From Gemmatimonadaceae bacterium (GTDB lineage Bacteria; Gemmatimonadota; Gemmatimonadetes; Gemmatimonadales; Gemmatimonadaceae), in assembly GCA_020853635.1 (NCBI GenBank), contig JADYYN010000013.1, forward strand, positions 1 through 64,000: DNA of 64,000 nt, given 5' to 3'. The translations under genes and the position numbers were made by a program. Numbering within the stretch: the first letter of the stretch is position 1; the number at the start of each line of letters is the position of its first letter. The notes beneath the pieces were generated by a model that saw nothing but the letters and a program-made list of their open reading frames with translations, had not been told where the DNA came from and made no database searches. Shown one piece after another: positions 57,535 to 64,000 of the stretch.

Positions 57535-58452
57535 ATGGGTTATCTTTCTCAGGTGACCACTGCTGAACACGCCTTGCCGCACGCCCGCCCCGCCTCGCGT
57601 GCGACCGAGCTCAGCCTCGTCCTCATGGCGACGATCTGGGGGATCAACGTCTCGGTCGTGAAGTACGGCACTCAGGTCATGGAACCCCTCGCGTACAACG
57701 CGCTGCGCATGACGTTGGGTTGTGCGGTGCTCATGACGCTCGCGCTCACCCGCGCCGGGCAGCGCGCCAGCAACGCCGATCGTTGGCGGCTCATGGCGCT
57801 CGGGGTGCTCGGCCACTGCATCTATCAGGTACTGTTCATCTCCGGCATCGCGCGCACTCGCGCGGGCACGGCGTCGCTCGTGGTCGCGGCCTCACCGGCT
57901 GTAGTGGCGCTCGTGGCGCGCGCGTTCGGGCATGAAAAGCTCCCCATGCGGGCCATCGCAGGGATCGCGTTGTCGATCAGCGGGGTGTTCCTCGTGCTCG
58001 GTGGCACGATCCAGGCGGAGGGTGCATCGCATCTGGTCGGCGACCTCATGATCCTCTGCGCCGTGGTCTGCTGGGCGTTCTACACCGCCGGGCTCGTGCC
58101 GCTCACACAACGCGTGGACGCGGTGCGCGTCGCCGCGTGGACGCTGCTCGGTGGTACCATCCCGCTCGTCGCGATCGCGAGTCCCGCACTGACCCGCGTC
58201 GATTGGTCGTTGATCACGCCGCTCACGTGGGCGTCCATCGGTTACTCCGGGATCATGGCGATGGTCGTTGCGTATTTGCTCTGGTATCGCGGCGTGCATC
58301 GCATCGGTGCGACGCGCACCTCGTTGTTCGGCAATCTGCAGCCGGTCGTCGCGGTGCTCGTCGCGTGGATCGCCCTCGGTGAGATCCCCACCGTCTGGCA
58401 GGGAGCCGGTGCGGCGACGGTGATCGGCGGACTCTACCTCTCCCGCTCATGA
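57535..58452 (+). CDS. EamA/DMT-family transporter
   Basis: About 305 residues with ten membrane helices in two EamA halves (LMATIWGINVSVVKYGTQVMEPLAYNALR in the first; ILCAVVCWAFYTAGLVPLTQR and RIGATRTSLFGNLQPVVAVLVAWIALGE in the second). Relatives export amino acids, nucleosides or drugs. The start is uncertain: ATG 57535 or GTG 57553, neither with a clear Shine-Dalgarno. The frame further upstream translates the purine-rich repeat into Trp/Gly-rich sequence and is not believable. The HAD gene starts inside its stop (ATGA). Confidence 0.88.
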   Translation: MGYLSQVTTAEHALPHARPASRATELSLVLMATIWGINVSVVKYGTQVMEPLAYNALRMTLGCAVLMTLALTRAGQRASNADRWRLMALGVLGHCIYQVLFISGIARTRAGTASLVVAASPAVVALVARAFGHEKLPMRAIAGIALSISGVFLVLGGTIQAEGASHLVGDLMILCAVVCWAFYTAGLVPLTQRVDAVRVAAWTLLGGTIPLVAIASPALTRVDWSLITPLTWASIGYSGIMAMVVAYLLWYRGVHRIGATRTSLFGNLQPVVAVLVAWIALGEIPTVWQGAGAATVIGGLYLSRS

Positions 58453-59144
58453 AGACGGTCGTCCTGTTCGACATCGACGGTACGTTGCTCCTCTCCAACA
58501 GCGCCGGCCGAGTGGCGATGGAAAACGCGCTCACGTCGACGTTCGGCGCAGCGGGGCCCAGCAGCTATCGCTACGACGGTAAGACGGACAAACTGATCGT
58601 GCGTGAGACGATGCGGCTCGAAGGCTTCAGTGACGCCGAGATCGATGCTCGCATGGATGAAGTGATCACGAAGTATCTCGCGGGCCTCCGCGAGGAACTC
58701 GCCAGCGGGCGCCGCAACGCGTACGCGCTGCCGGGCATCCATCCACTCGTGGACGCGGTCGAAGCCGCAGACGATCTCGTGCTCGGCCTGCTCACGGGCA
58801 ATGTCGTCGAAGGCGCCGGGGTCAAACTCCGCGCGGTGTCGCTCGCGCCCGAGCGCTTCGTGCTGGGCGCGTACGGTTCCGACCATGAGGAGCGGCCGCA
58901 ACTGCCACCCATCGCGCAGCAGCGCGCCATTGCGCACCTCGGCCATCATGTGCCTGGCGAGCGACTGGTGATCATCGGCGATACCCCGGCCGACGTGCAC
59001 TGCGGCCGGGGCGTCGGCGCGCGGGCGATCGGCGTCGCGACCGGTGGGTACAGTGTTGCCGATCTCGAGGCGCATGACCCGTTCGCGACGTTCAGCGACC
59101 TCACCGACACCGCACGGGTGCTCGAGGTGATCCGCGATGCGTGA
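58449..59144 (+). CDS. HAD-superfamily hydrolase (phosphoglycolate-phosphatase-like)
   Basis: 231 residues with a canonical motif I FDIDGTLLLS, motif II LLTGN, and motif IV VIIGDTPADVHCGRGVGARAIGVATGGYS. The cap domain lies after residue 20. Unlike the HAD protein at 36839, all catalytic aspartates are present, so this is the likely active phosphatase of the two. The substrate is unknown. ATG 58449 overlaps the EamA stop, and the CYTH gene starts before its stop (8-bp overlap). Confidence 0.9.
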   Translation: MKTVVLFDIDGTLLLSNSAGRVAMENALTSTFGAAGPSSYRYDGKTDKLIVRETMRLEGFSDAEIDARMDEVITKYLAGLREELASGRRNAYALPGIHPLVDAVEAADDLVLGLLTGNVVEGAGVKLRAVSLAPERFVLGAYGSDHEERPQLPPIAQQRAIAHLGHHVPGERLVIIGDTPADVHCGRGVGARAIGVATGGYSVADLEAHDPFATFSDLTDTARVLEVIRDA

Positions 59145-59727
59145 GGTGGAACTCAAGGGCATCGTCGATGATCTCGATGCCGCGCGCGCCGCGGTGCTCG
59201 CGGCCGGCGCGACGCGTGTGTATGTCGGCCGTCTCGAGGACAAACGCTACGACACTCCCGACCGCGCGCTCGCGCTCCGTGACCACGTGCTGCGCCTGCG
59301 CGTGTACCGCGCCGGCGAGACACGCGCGATGCTCGACTGGAAGGGTCCCACCACCTATGTGGATGGCTACAAGGTCCGCGAGGAGCACAGCACCACCCTC
59401 GGCGACGGCGATGAACTCGCGGTGATGCTCGATCGGCTCGGGTACGTGGTGACCCGAGAAATCGACCGCGAGATCGAGCAGTATGTGGTGTTCGGCGCCA
59501 CCGTGCGCTTCGAGCGGTATCCGCGTCTCGATATCCTCGTGGAGGTCGAAGGCGAGCCCCACGCGATCGAGCGCGCGATCACGGCACTCGGCATCGCGCG
59601 GGGCCGCTTCACCACGCAGCGTCTGCCGGACTACGTCCGCGCCTACGAAGCACGCACCGGTGAGCGCGCGGCGATCTGCGACCGCGAACTCACCGGCGAC
59701 TATCGCTTCTCCGCCACCGATGCCTGA
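59137..59727 (+). CDS. CYTH-domain protein (class IV adenylate cyclase / CyaB-like)
   Basis: 196 residues. The N-terminal EVELKG is the ExExK motif of the CYTH triphosphate tunnel, followed by alternating basic/acidic strands (KRYDTPDRALALRDHVLRLRVY, MLDWKGP, YVVFGATVRFERYPRLDILVEVEG). Members are class IV adenylate cyclases, thiamine-triphosphatases or other triphosphate hydrolases. The length and REVELKG start favour the CyaB/AcyC group. It sits in an overlapping gene chain from EamA to AcpS. Confidence 0.87.
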   Translation: MREVELKGIVDDLDAARAAVLAAGATRVYVGRLEDKRYDTPDRALALRDHVLRLRVYRAGETRAMLDWKGPTTYVDGYKVREEHSTTLGDGDELAVMLDRLGYVVTREIDREIEQYVVFGATVRFERYPRLDILVEVEGEPHAIERAITALGIARGRFTTQRLPDYVRAYEARTGERAAICDRELTGDYRFSATDA

Positions 59728-60217
59728 GTTCGAGCTTCCCGAGTTCACGCGCTCCTTGCGCGCGCTCGCGGTGCCGTCGGCACCGGGCTCCGACCATGAC
59801 GGCGTGTTCCGTCCGCTCATCCAGGCTCGGACCGCCGCGCACAAGGTGCAGGCGCCGGAGGCCAAGGTCGCGGCGTTCGACGCGGCGCGACTGGAGCGTG
59901 AGTGGCGTGAGGCCATCGCCACGTTCGCCAACGTGCGTCATGCGAAGTCCGCACCCGACCGTCGCGCGTTGGAGGCGGAGTTGAGCGAACTCGCCGCACC
60001 GCTGTGGGCGGCACTCAATAGAATGCAGGCGGCCGGCGCCGTGGTGCGCGCCACGAGCGGTCCTGCGCGCCGCGCCCCGTGGGACGCGTGGGTCGCGACG
60101 GTGCAGGAGGTGTTCGACGCCGCCGATGATTGGTGGCGTGCCGCACTTCCCGTCCTCGCCGACAGTCGCGGTCGTCAGGGTGCGCTGTGGCGTCGCATCA
60201 TCGGGCAGGGCTCGTGA
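59720..60217 (+). CDS. Protein of unknown function between CYTH and AcpS
   Basis: 165 residues, Ala/Arg-rich, predicted all-helical and cytosolic, with no signal peptide or membrane segment. Conserved-looking stretches are PEFELPEFTRSLRAL at the start, LIQARTAAHKVQAPEAKVAAFDAARLEREWREAI and WVATVQEVFDAADDWWRAALP. I do not recognise a family. ATG 59720 overlaps the previous stop by 8 bp, and the acpS GTG lies in its stop codon. This overlap chain is the main evidence that it is a real gene. Confidence 0.7.
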   Translation: MPEFELPEFTRSLRALAVPSAPGSDHDGVFRPLIQARTAAHKVQAPEAKVAAFDAARLEREWREAIATFANVRHAKSAPDRRALEAELSELAAPLWAALNRMQAAGAVVRATSGPARRAPWDAWVATVQEVFDAADDWWRAALPVLADSRGRQGALWRRIIGQGS

Positions 60218-60594
60218 TCGTCGGCGTCGGGTTCGACCTCGTCGCGATCGCTCGCGTGGAGGCGATGCTTGCGCGAAAAGAGCAGCGTGCACTCGACCGC
60301 CTCTTCACGGCGCACGAACAGGAGTACGCACTCTCTCGCGCGCGCCCGGCCATGCATCTCGCCGCACGACTCGCCGCGAAGGAAGCGGTGTTCAAGGCGC
60401 TCACCGGATCAGATGAAGCGAAGAAGATCGGCTGGCGCGAGGCCGAGGTCCGGCGGGGCGCGGAGGGTCCGCCGTCGCTGCACTTCACCGGCCGTGCGCT
60501 CGCACGCGCCGAGGAGCTGGGGGTGCAGAAGGTCCACCTGACGCTGAGTCATACAGATGACGTCGCAGGCGCGGTGGTGATTCTGGAGCGGTAG
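60214..60594 (+). CDS. acpS: Holo-[acyl-carrier-protein] synthase AcpS
   Basis: Transfers phosphopantetheine from CoA to apo-ACP. 126 residues with the GVGFDLVAIARVE N-terminus (Mg-binding Asp8), the second motif ARLAAKEAVFKALTG with the catalytic Glu and Lys, and the C-terminal VHLTLSHTDDVAGAVVILE. The length is that of group I AcpS. The start is GTG 60214, within the previous stop. The gap to the next gene (60595-60732) shows no clear gene or terminator. Confidence 0.93.
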   Translation: MIVGVGFDLVAIARVEAMLARKEQRALDRLFTAHEQEYALSRARPAMHLAARLAAKEAVFKALTGSDEAKKIGWREAEVRRGAEGPPSLHFTGRALARAEELGVQKVHLTLSHTDDVAGAVVILER

Positions 60595-60732
60595 CGTCAC
60601 CGGTGAAGTACCGAGGGCAGAGGGGTTGAGCGAAACCGTGCAAACGATTCCGGACGTACGGGTGTCGAACCCCCGTTGGTCCGAATGCGGTTCGTCCCGC
60701 TCGTTGCGCGGCGACACCCGCCCCCCTCACGG

Positions 60733-63342
60733 ATGGTCTCCTCGATGTTGCGCATTCGCCTCGCCGCGGGCCTCGTTGCCGGCGCGCTGCTCGTCTCGTA
60801 CCCGACCGATCGGGCGCTGCACGCACAGTCACGCGGCCCAACAACGGCCATGACTGCAGCGCTGACTGCGGCCACACCCGACCGCATGCGGATTGGTCAG
60901 GCGATGCGCACCACGACGCCTCCGACCATCGATGGCCGCGCGGGCGACCCCGTCTGGGAGAGTGCGCCTGTCATCCACGAGTTCCTCGAGTACGAGCCGA
61001 ACACCGGCGCCGAGCCGCGGTTCCGCACCGAGATCCGCATTCTGTACGATGACAGGTACTTGTACATCCAGGGTCGGATGTTCGACCCGGCGCCCGATTC
61101 CATCATCTCACTGCTCAGCCGTCGCGATGTGCGCACGGAGTCGGAGCAGCTCAAGCTGGTCATCGACAGCTATCACGATCGTCGCACGGCCTATCAGTTC
61201 ATCCTGAACCCGGCCGGCGTGAAGCGTGACTTCTATGTGTACAACGACAACGTCGAGGATCCCACGTGGGATGCCGTGTGGGACGGCCACGCGAGCATCG
61301 ACTCGTTGGGCTGGGTGGCCGAGTTCCGCATCCCGTTCAGTCAGATGCGCTTCGCCGACCTCGAGTCGCACACCTTCGGCATGATGATCGTGCGTGACAT
61401 CGCGCGCACTCGTCAGCGTCTGTCGTGGCCGCTGCTGCGCCGCGACCGGCAGGGCTACATCTCGCAGGGCGGCGACATCGAGGGCATCGGGCGTCTGCCG
61501 CAGCCGCGTCGCGTCGAGTTCCTGCCGTACACGGTGAGCAAGTCGGCGACGCGGCCGGAAGGGCCGGGCCGCTGGTCGCATCCGTTCGAGCAGACCATCG
61601 GCCTGGACCTCAAGTACGGCATCTCGTCCAATCTCACGCTGGATGCCACGCTCAATCCTGACTTCGGCCAGGTCGAAGCCGATCCGGCCGTGCTCAATCT
61701 CACCGCATTCGAACAGTTCTTCGAGGAGCGTCGTCCGTTCTTCCTCGAGGGTGCGGGCATCTTCGATTTCCGTACATCATGTGGTGACGTCGATGAGGAC
61801 TGCACGGGGCTCTTCTACTCTCGCCGCATCGGTCGTGCACCGCAGTTGAGCGGGCGCTACTTCGACGATGCCAACCCGACCTCGTCGCGCATCCTCGGCG
61901 CAGCGAAGCTCTCGGGACGGCTCGCCAGCGGGCTCAACGTCGGGTTCCTCAATGCGATGTCCGCCGAGGAGACCGGCTCGCTCGGCCGCACCATCGAACC
62001 GCAGACGAGCTACACCGTGGCGCGAGTTCAGCAGGAGTTGAGCAAGGGGCAGGGTGGTGTGGGGTTCATGCTCACGTCGGTCAATCGCTCGCTCGATGCC
62101 GATACGCGGGACTTCCTCCGTTCTGATGCCAACACGGGCGGGGTGGACTTCCGGCACCGGTTCTTCAACAACAACTACGAACTGCACAGCTACGCCGCGC
62201 TGAGTCGCGTGAACGGCAGTGCGGCCGCGATCGCCGCGACCCAGCGTGACGGTGTACACCGCTACCAGCGGCGCGATGACGGTGTCGAGTACGACCCCAC
62301 GCGCACCTCACTCGGTGGCGACGCGCAGCGCGTGTCGTTCTCCAAGTTCGGCGGTGGGATCACGCGCTTCCAGACGCTCTACGAGCGGTTCTCGCCCGGC
62401 TTCGAGAGCAATGACCTCGGCTTCCAGTCGCGGGCCGACCAGCAGACGTTCCGCAACTGGTTCGCGCTGCAGTTCCAGCAGCCGACCAAGGCGTACCGTC
62501 GGATGTTCGTGAACTTCAACTATCAGCAGCGCTGGAGTACCGAGGGGCTTCGTACCGACCTCGGCTTCAACACCAATGCGCATATGGAACTGCCCAACAC
62601 GCACTGGTTGCATGCCGGTACGTCCGGGCAGCCCGGTGGCTCGTACGATGATCGCGGTGCTCGCGGCGGTCCGGCATTCCGTCGCGCCGCGTCCATCGAA
62701 GGGTTCCTCGGCTGGGAAGGCGACCGTCGCAAAGCGTGGACGCCGACTTTCTTCATGGGGACCTGGCGCGGCGATGAGTGGCGGTCGCGCGGCTGGTGGG
62801 TCAACCCCGGCTACCAGTTCCGCGTGTCCTCGCGCTTCAACGCGGGTCTGTCGGGTCGTATCGCGCACGAGCTCAACGACACGCAGTGGTTCGACAACTT
62901 CGGCGACGTCGCCACCGACACGGCGCACATCACCTTCGCCGAGCTCGATCAGTGGACGGTGAGCATCACATCGCGCGTGAACTTCACGGTCACGCCTGCA
63001 CTCTCCATCCAGCTGTACGCGCAGCCGTTCGTCTCAGTCGGCGACTTCCGCGAGTGGAAGGAACTCGGCGACGCGCGCTCGTCAGACTACGACACGCGCT
63101 TCATTCCGTACGGCGGTGGCGCGGATCCGGGCGGCTTCAACTTCAAGCAGCTGCGCACCAACACGGTGGTGCGCTGGGAGTATCGCCCGGGCTCGTTGTT
63201 GTTCTTCGTGTGGCAACAGGGCCGCGATCGCGGGCTCGGAGCGCCGACCGACTTCGACTTCCGCCGCGACATGGGCGACCTGTTCGACCTGCACCCCAAC
63301 AACACCTTCCTCATCAAGGCGTCGTACTGGTTCAATCCCTAG
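60733..63342 (+). CDS. DUF5916 outer-membrane protein with N-terminal CBM9-like domain
   Basis: About 869 residues with a signal peptide (MLRIRLAAGLVAGALLVSY ... ALHAQ). Residues ~60-250 are a CBM9-like sugar-binding domain (PPTIDGRAGDPVWESAPVIHEFLEYEPNTG, LYIQGRMFDPAPDS, WVAEFRIPFSQMRF). The rest is DUF5916, a long beta-strand-rich region resembling an outer-membrane barrel (LDATLNPDFGQVEADPAVLNLTAFEQFFEERRPFFLEGAGIF) that ends in NNTFLIKASYWFNP with an aromatic terminus. These proteins are common in Bacteroidota and Gemmatimonadota; function is unproven, perhaps oligosaccharide binding or uptake. ATG 60733 is chosen as the first Met near the signal; 60745 is possible. Confidence 0.85.
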   Translation: MVSSMLRIRLAAGLVAGALLVSYPTDRALHAQSRGPTTAMTAALTAATPDRMRIGQAMRTTTPPTIDGRAGDPVWESAPVIHEFLEYEPNTGAEPRFRTEIRILYDDRYLYIQGRMFDPAPDSIISLLSRRDVRTESEQLKLVIDSYHDRRTAYQFILNPAGVKRDFYVYNDNVEDPTWDAVWDGHASIDSLGWVAEFRIPFSQMRFADLESHTFGMMIVRDIARTRQRLSWPLLRRDRQGYISQGGDIEGIGRLPQPRRVEFLPYTVSKSATRPEGPGRWSHPFEQTIGLDLKYGISSNLTLDATLNPDFGQVEADPAVLNLTAFEQFFEERRPFFLEGAGIFDFRTSCGDVDEDCTGLFYSRRIGRAPQLSGRYFDDANPTSSRILGAAKLSGRLASGLNVGFLNAMSAEETGSLGRTIEPQTSYTVARVQQELSKGQGGVGFMLTSVNRSLDADTRDFLRSDANTGGVDFRHRFFNNNYELHSYAALSRVNGSAAAIAATQRDGVHRYQRRDDGVEYDPTRTSLGGDAQRVSFSKFGGGITRFQTLYERFSPGFESNDLGFQSRADQQTFRNWFALQFQQPTKAYRRMFVNFNYQQRWSTEGLRTDLGFNTNAHMELPNTHWLHAGTSGQPGGSYDDRGARGGPAFRRAASIEGFLGWEGDRRKAWTPTFFMGTWRGDEWRSRGWWVNPGYQFRVSSRFNAGLSGRIAHELNDTQWFDNFGDVATDTAHITFAELDQWTVSITSRVNFTVTPALSIQLYAQPFVSVGDFREWKELGDARSSDYDTRFIPYGGGADPGGFNFKQLRTNTVVRWEYRPGSLLFFVWQQGRDRGLGAPTDFDFRRDMGDLFDLHPNNTFLIKASYWFNP

Positions 63343-64000
63343 GCCTTGGCGAGGATCCCCGGCTGACTCGTCGACGGGCGTGAGCGCATCTGCATCCACA
63401 CTACGCCCGCGACGACGAAGCCGATCGCGATCACCTGCGCCATGGTCAGCACGCCGAAGAAACGGTCGTCCTTGGCGCGGAAGAACTCCACGATGAAGCG
63501 CTCCACGCCCTGGAGCACGCAGTAGAGGCCGAACAGCCATCCCATCGCGTGCTTGTGGTCGCGCACGCGCCAGATGATCCAGAACATCAGTAGGCCCATC
63601 GCCACTTCGTAGAGCTGCGTGGGGTGCACGGCCAACACCTGGTTCATCGGCAGGTCGGCGTACTCCTTGAGCCCGAACTGCTGTGTGAGGTTCGCCACGG
63701 TGCTCGGTGGCGCGCCGTCGGGGAATGACACGGCGAAGGGGCTGTTCCACGGGCGGCCGTAGTCGTCACCCACCGCCCAGCAGCCGGTGCGACCCACCGC
63801 GTAGGCGGCGGCGAGGCCGGGCGCCGCGGCGTCGGAGATCTTGGCGAATGAGTCCTTCTTCATCAGCACCACGACCACGCTGCCGAGGATGCCGCCGATC
63901 AGGCCGCCCCAGAAGACGAACCCCGCACGGCTGAAGATCGCCGAGGGGTCGCCGGTGAGGGCCGCGTAGTAGAGCTTCGCGCCCAGCAGTCCGCCGATCA
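63339..64000 (-). CDS. lgt: Prolipoprotein diacylglyceryl transferase Lgt, N-terminus beyond the window
   Basis: The visible ~220 C-terminal residues contain the Lgt signature AVGRTGCWAVGDDYGRPWNSPFAV, preceded by FVFWGGLIGGILG and GGLLGAKLYYAALTG, and followed by HPTQLYEVAMGLLMFWIIW and GVERFIVEFFRAKDDRFFGVLTMAQVIAI. It attaches diacylglycerol to the lipobox Cys of lipoproteins such as those at 23219 and 35560. Several membrane helices are visible, and the start is off the right edge. Its TAG stop and the TAG of the convergent DUF5916 gene are the same CTAG palindrome (63339-63342). Confidence 0.93.
   Translation of the reverse strand, partial: IGGLLGAKLYYAALTGDPSAIFSRAGFVFWGGLIGGILGSVVVVLMKKDSFAKISDAAAPGLAAAYAVGRTGCWAVGDDYGRPWNSPFAVSFPDGAPPSTVANLTQQFGLKEYADLPMNQVLAVHPTQLYEVAMGLLMFWIIWRVRDHKHAMGWLFGLYCVLQGVERFIVEFFRAKDDRFFGVLTMAQVIAIGFVVAGVVWMQMRSRPSTSQPGILAKA

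Noticed and set aside
60630..60700. tRNA-like T-arm pattern (GGGTGTCGAACCCCC) upstream of the DUF5916 gene
   Set aside because: No acceptor stem, D-arm or anticodon arm can be paired around it. Chance GC hairpin.

Overview
The window is GC-rich, densely packed bacterial chromosome. It carries no rRNA, no tRNA that I can recognise, no CRISPR array and no insertion sequence. The gene content points to an environmental Gram-negative of Gemmatimonadota/Acidobacteriota type. It has three Hanks-type Ser/Thr kinases, one of them fused to an ADOP/MacB-like permease. It also has outer-membrane proteins (Omp85/TamA, TolC, DUF5916), many GTGA/ATGA start-stop overlaps, a short RpoD-like sigma factor and a 4-CxxC mini-protein. 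The phylum assignment is inference from family content, not from a search.

Layout. 1-2357 (minus): metF-metH (metH runs off the left edge) behind a well-formed SAM-II riboswitch. 2418-4911 (minus): aldehyde dehydrogenase, YggT-like membrane protein and DUF167 protein, translationally coupled. 4959-8025 (plus): ECF sigma factor, a membrane-anchored CBM48 protein in the anti-sigma position, a periplasmic protein and a barrel-like protein with a second CBM48 domain. 8045-9816: Tat-exported class V aminotransferase and EVE protein. 9848-10481 (minus): AbrB/VapC-type toxin-antitoxin pair. 10580-16371 (minus): PLP decarboxylase, kinase-permease fusion, TSUP transporter. 16525-19453 (plus): citrate synthase and a membrane Ser/Thr kinase, each followed by the same nested inverted-repeat/terminator element with degenerate heptamer arms. 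19548-21707 (minus): short MutY, NicO-type transporter, TetR repressor. 21840-27408 (plus): TolC/MFP/RND efflux operon with an operator-overlapped promoter. 28075-35219: molybdopterin oxidoreductase coupled to an AAA+ ATPase, a CaCA antiporter and a vWA protein on the minus strand, interrupted by a plus-strand MFS gene.

35560-45084 (mostly minus): small lipoprotein (plus), then glcDEF, an atypical HAD protein and YgfZ as one run, the RpoD-like sigma factor, aroB, a PduO adenosyltransferase and a Ser/Thr kinase. 45151-57006 (plus): ferredoxin-NADP reductase type 2, TamA, TamB, a soluble PAS histidine kinase, an NtrC-like regulator without the GAFTGA loop, a 4-CxxC mini-protein and a P1-family peptidase. 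57535-60594 (plus): EamA exporter, HAD hydrolase, CYTH/CyaB protein, an unknown protein and AcpS. The right end has a DUF5916 outer-membrane protein and Lgt (incomplete), which share one CTAG as their convergent stop codons.

The themes are one-carbon and methionine metabolism (metF/metH plus corrinoid adenosylation), glycolate oxidation and envelope biogenesis/signalling. The most interesting signals are the SAM-II riboswitch on metF, the paired repeat elements around the 17990-19453 kinase, the ECF/CBM48 operon, the kinase-ADOP fusion, the HAD protein with both motif-I Asp changed to Glu, and the TamAB-two-component coupling.
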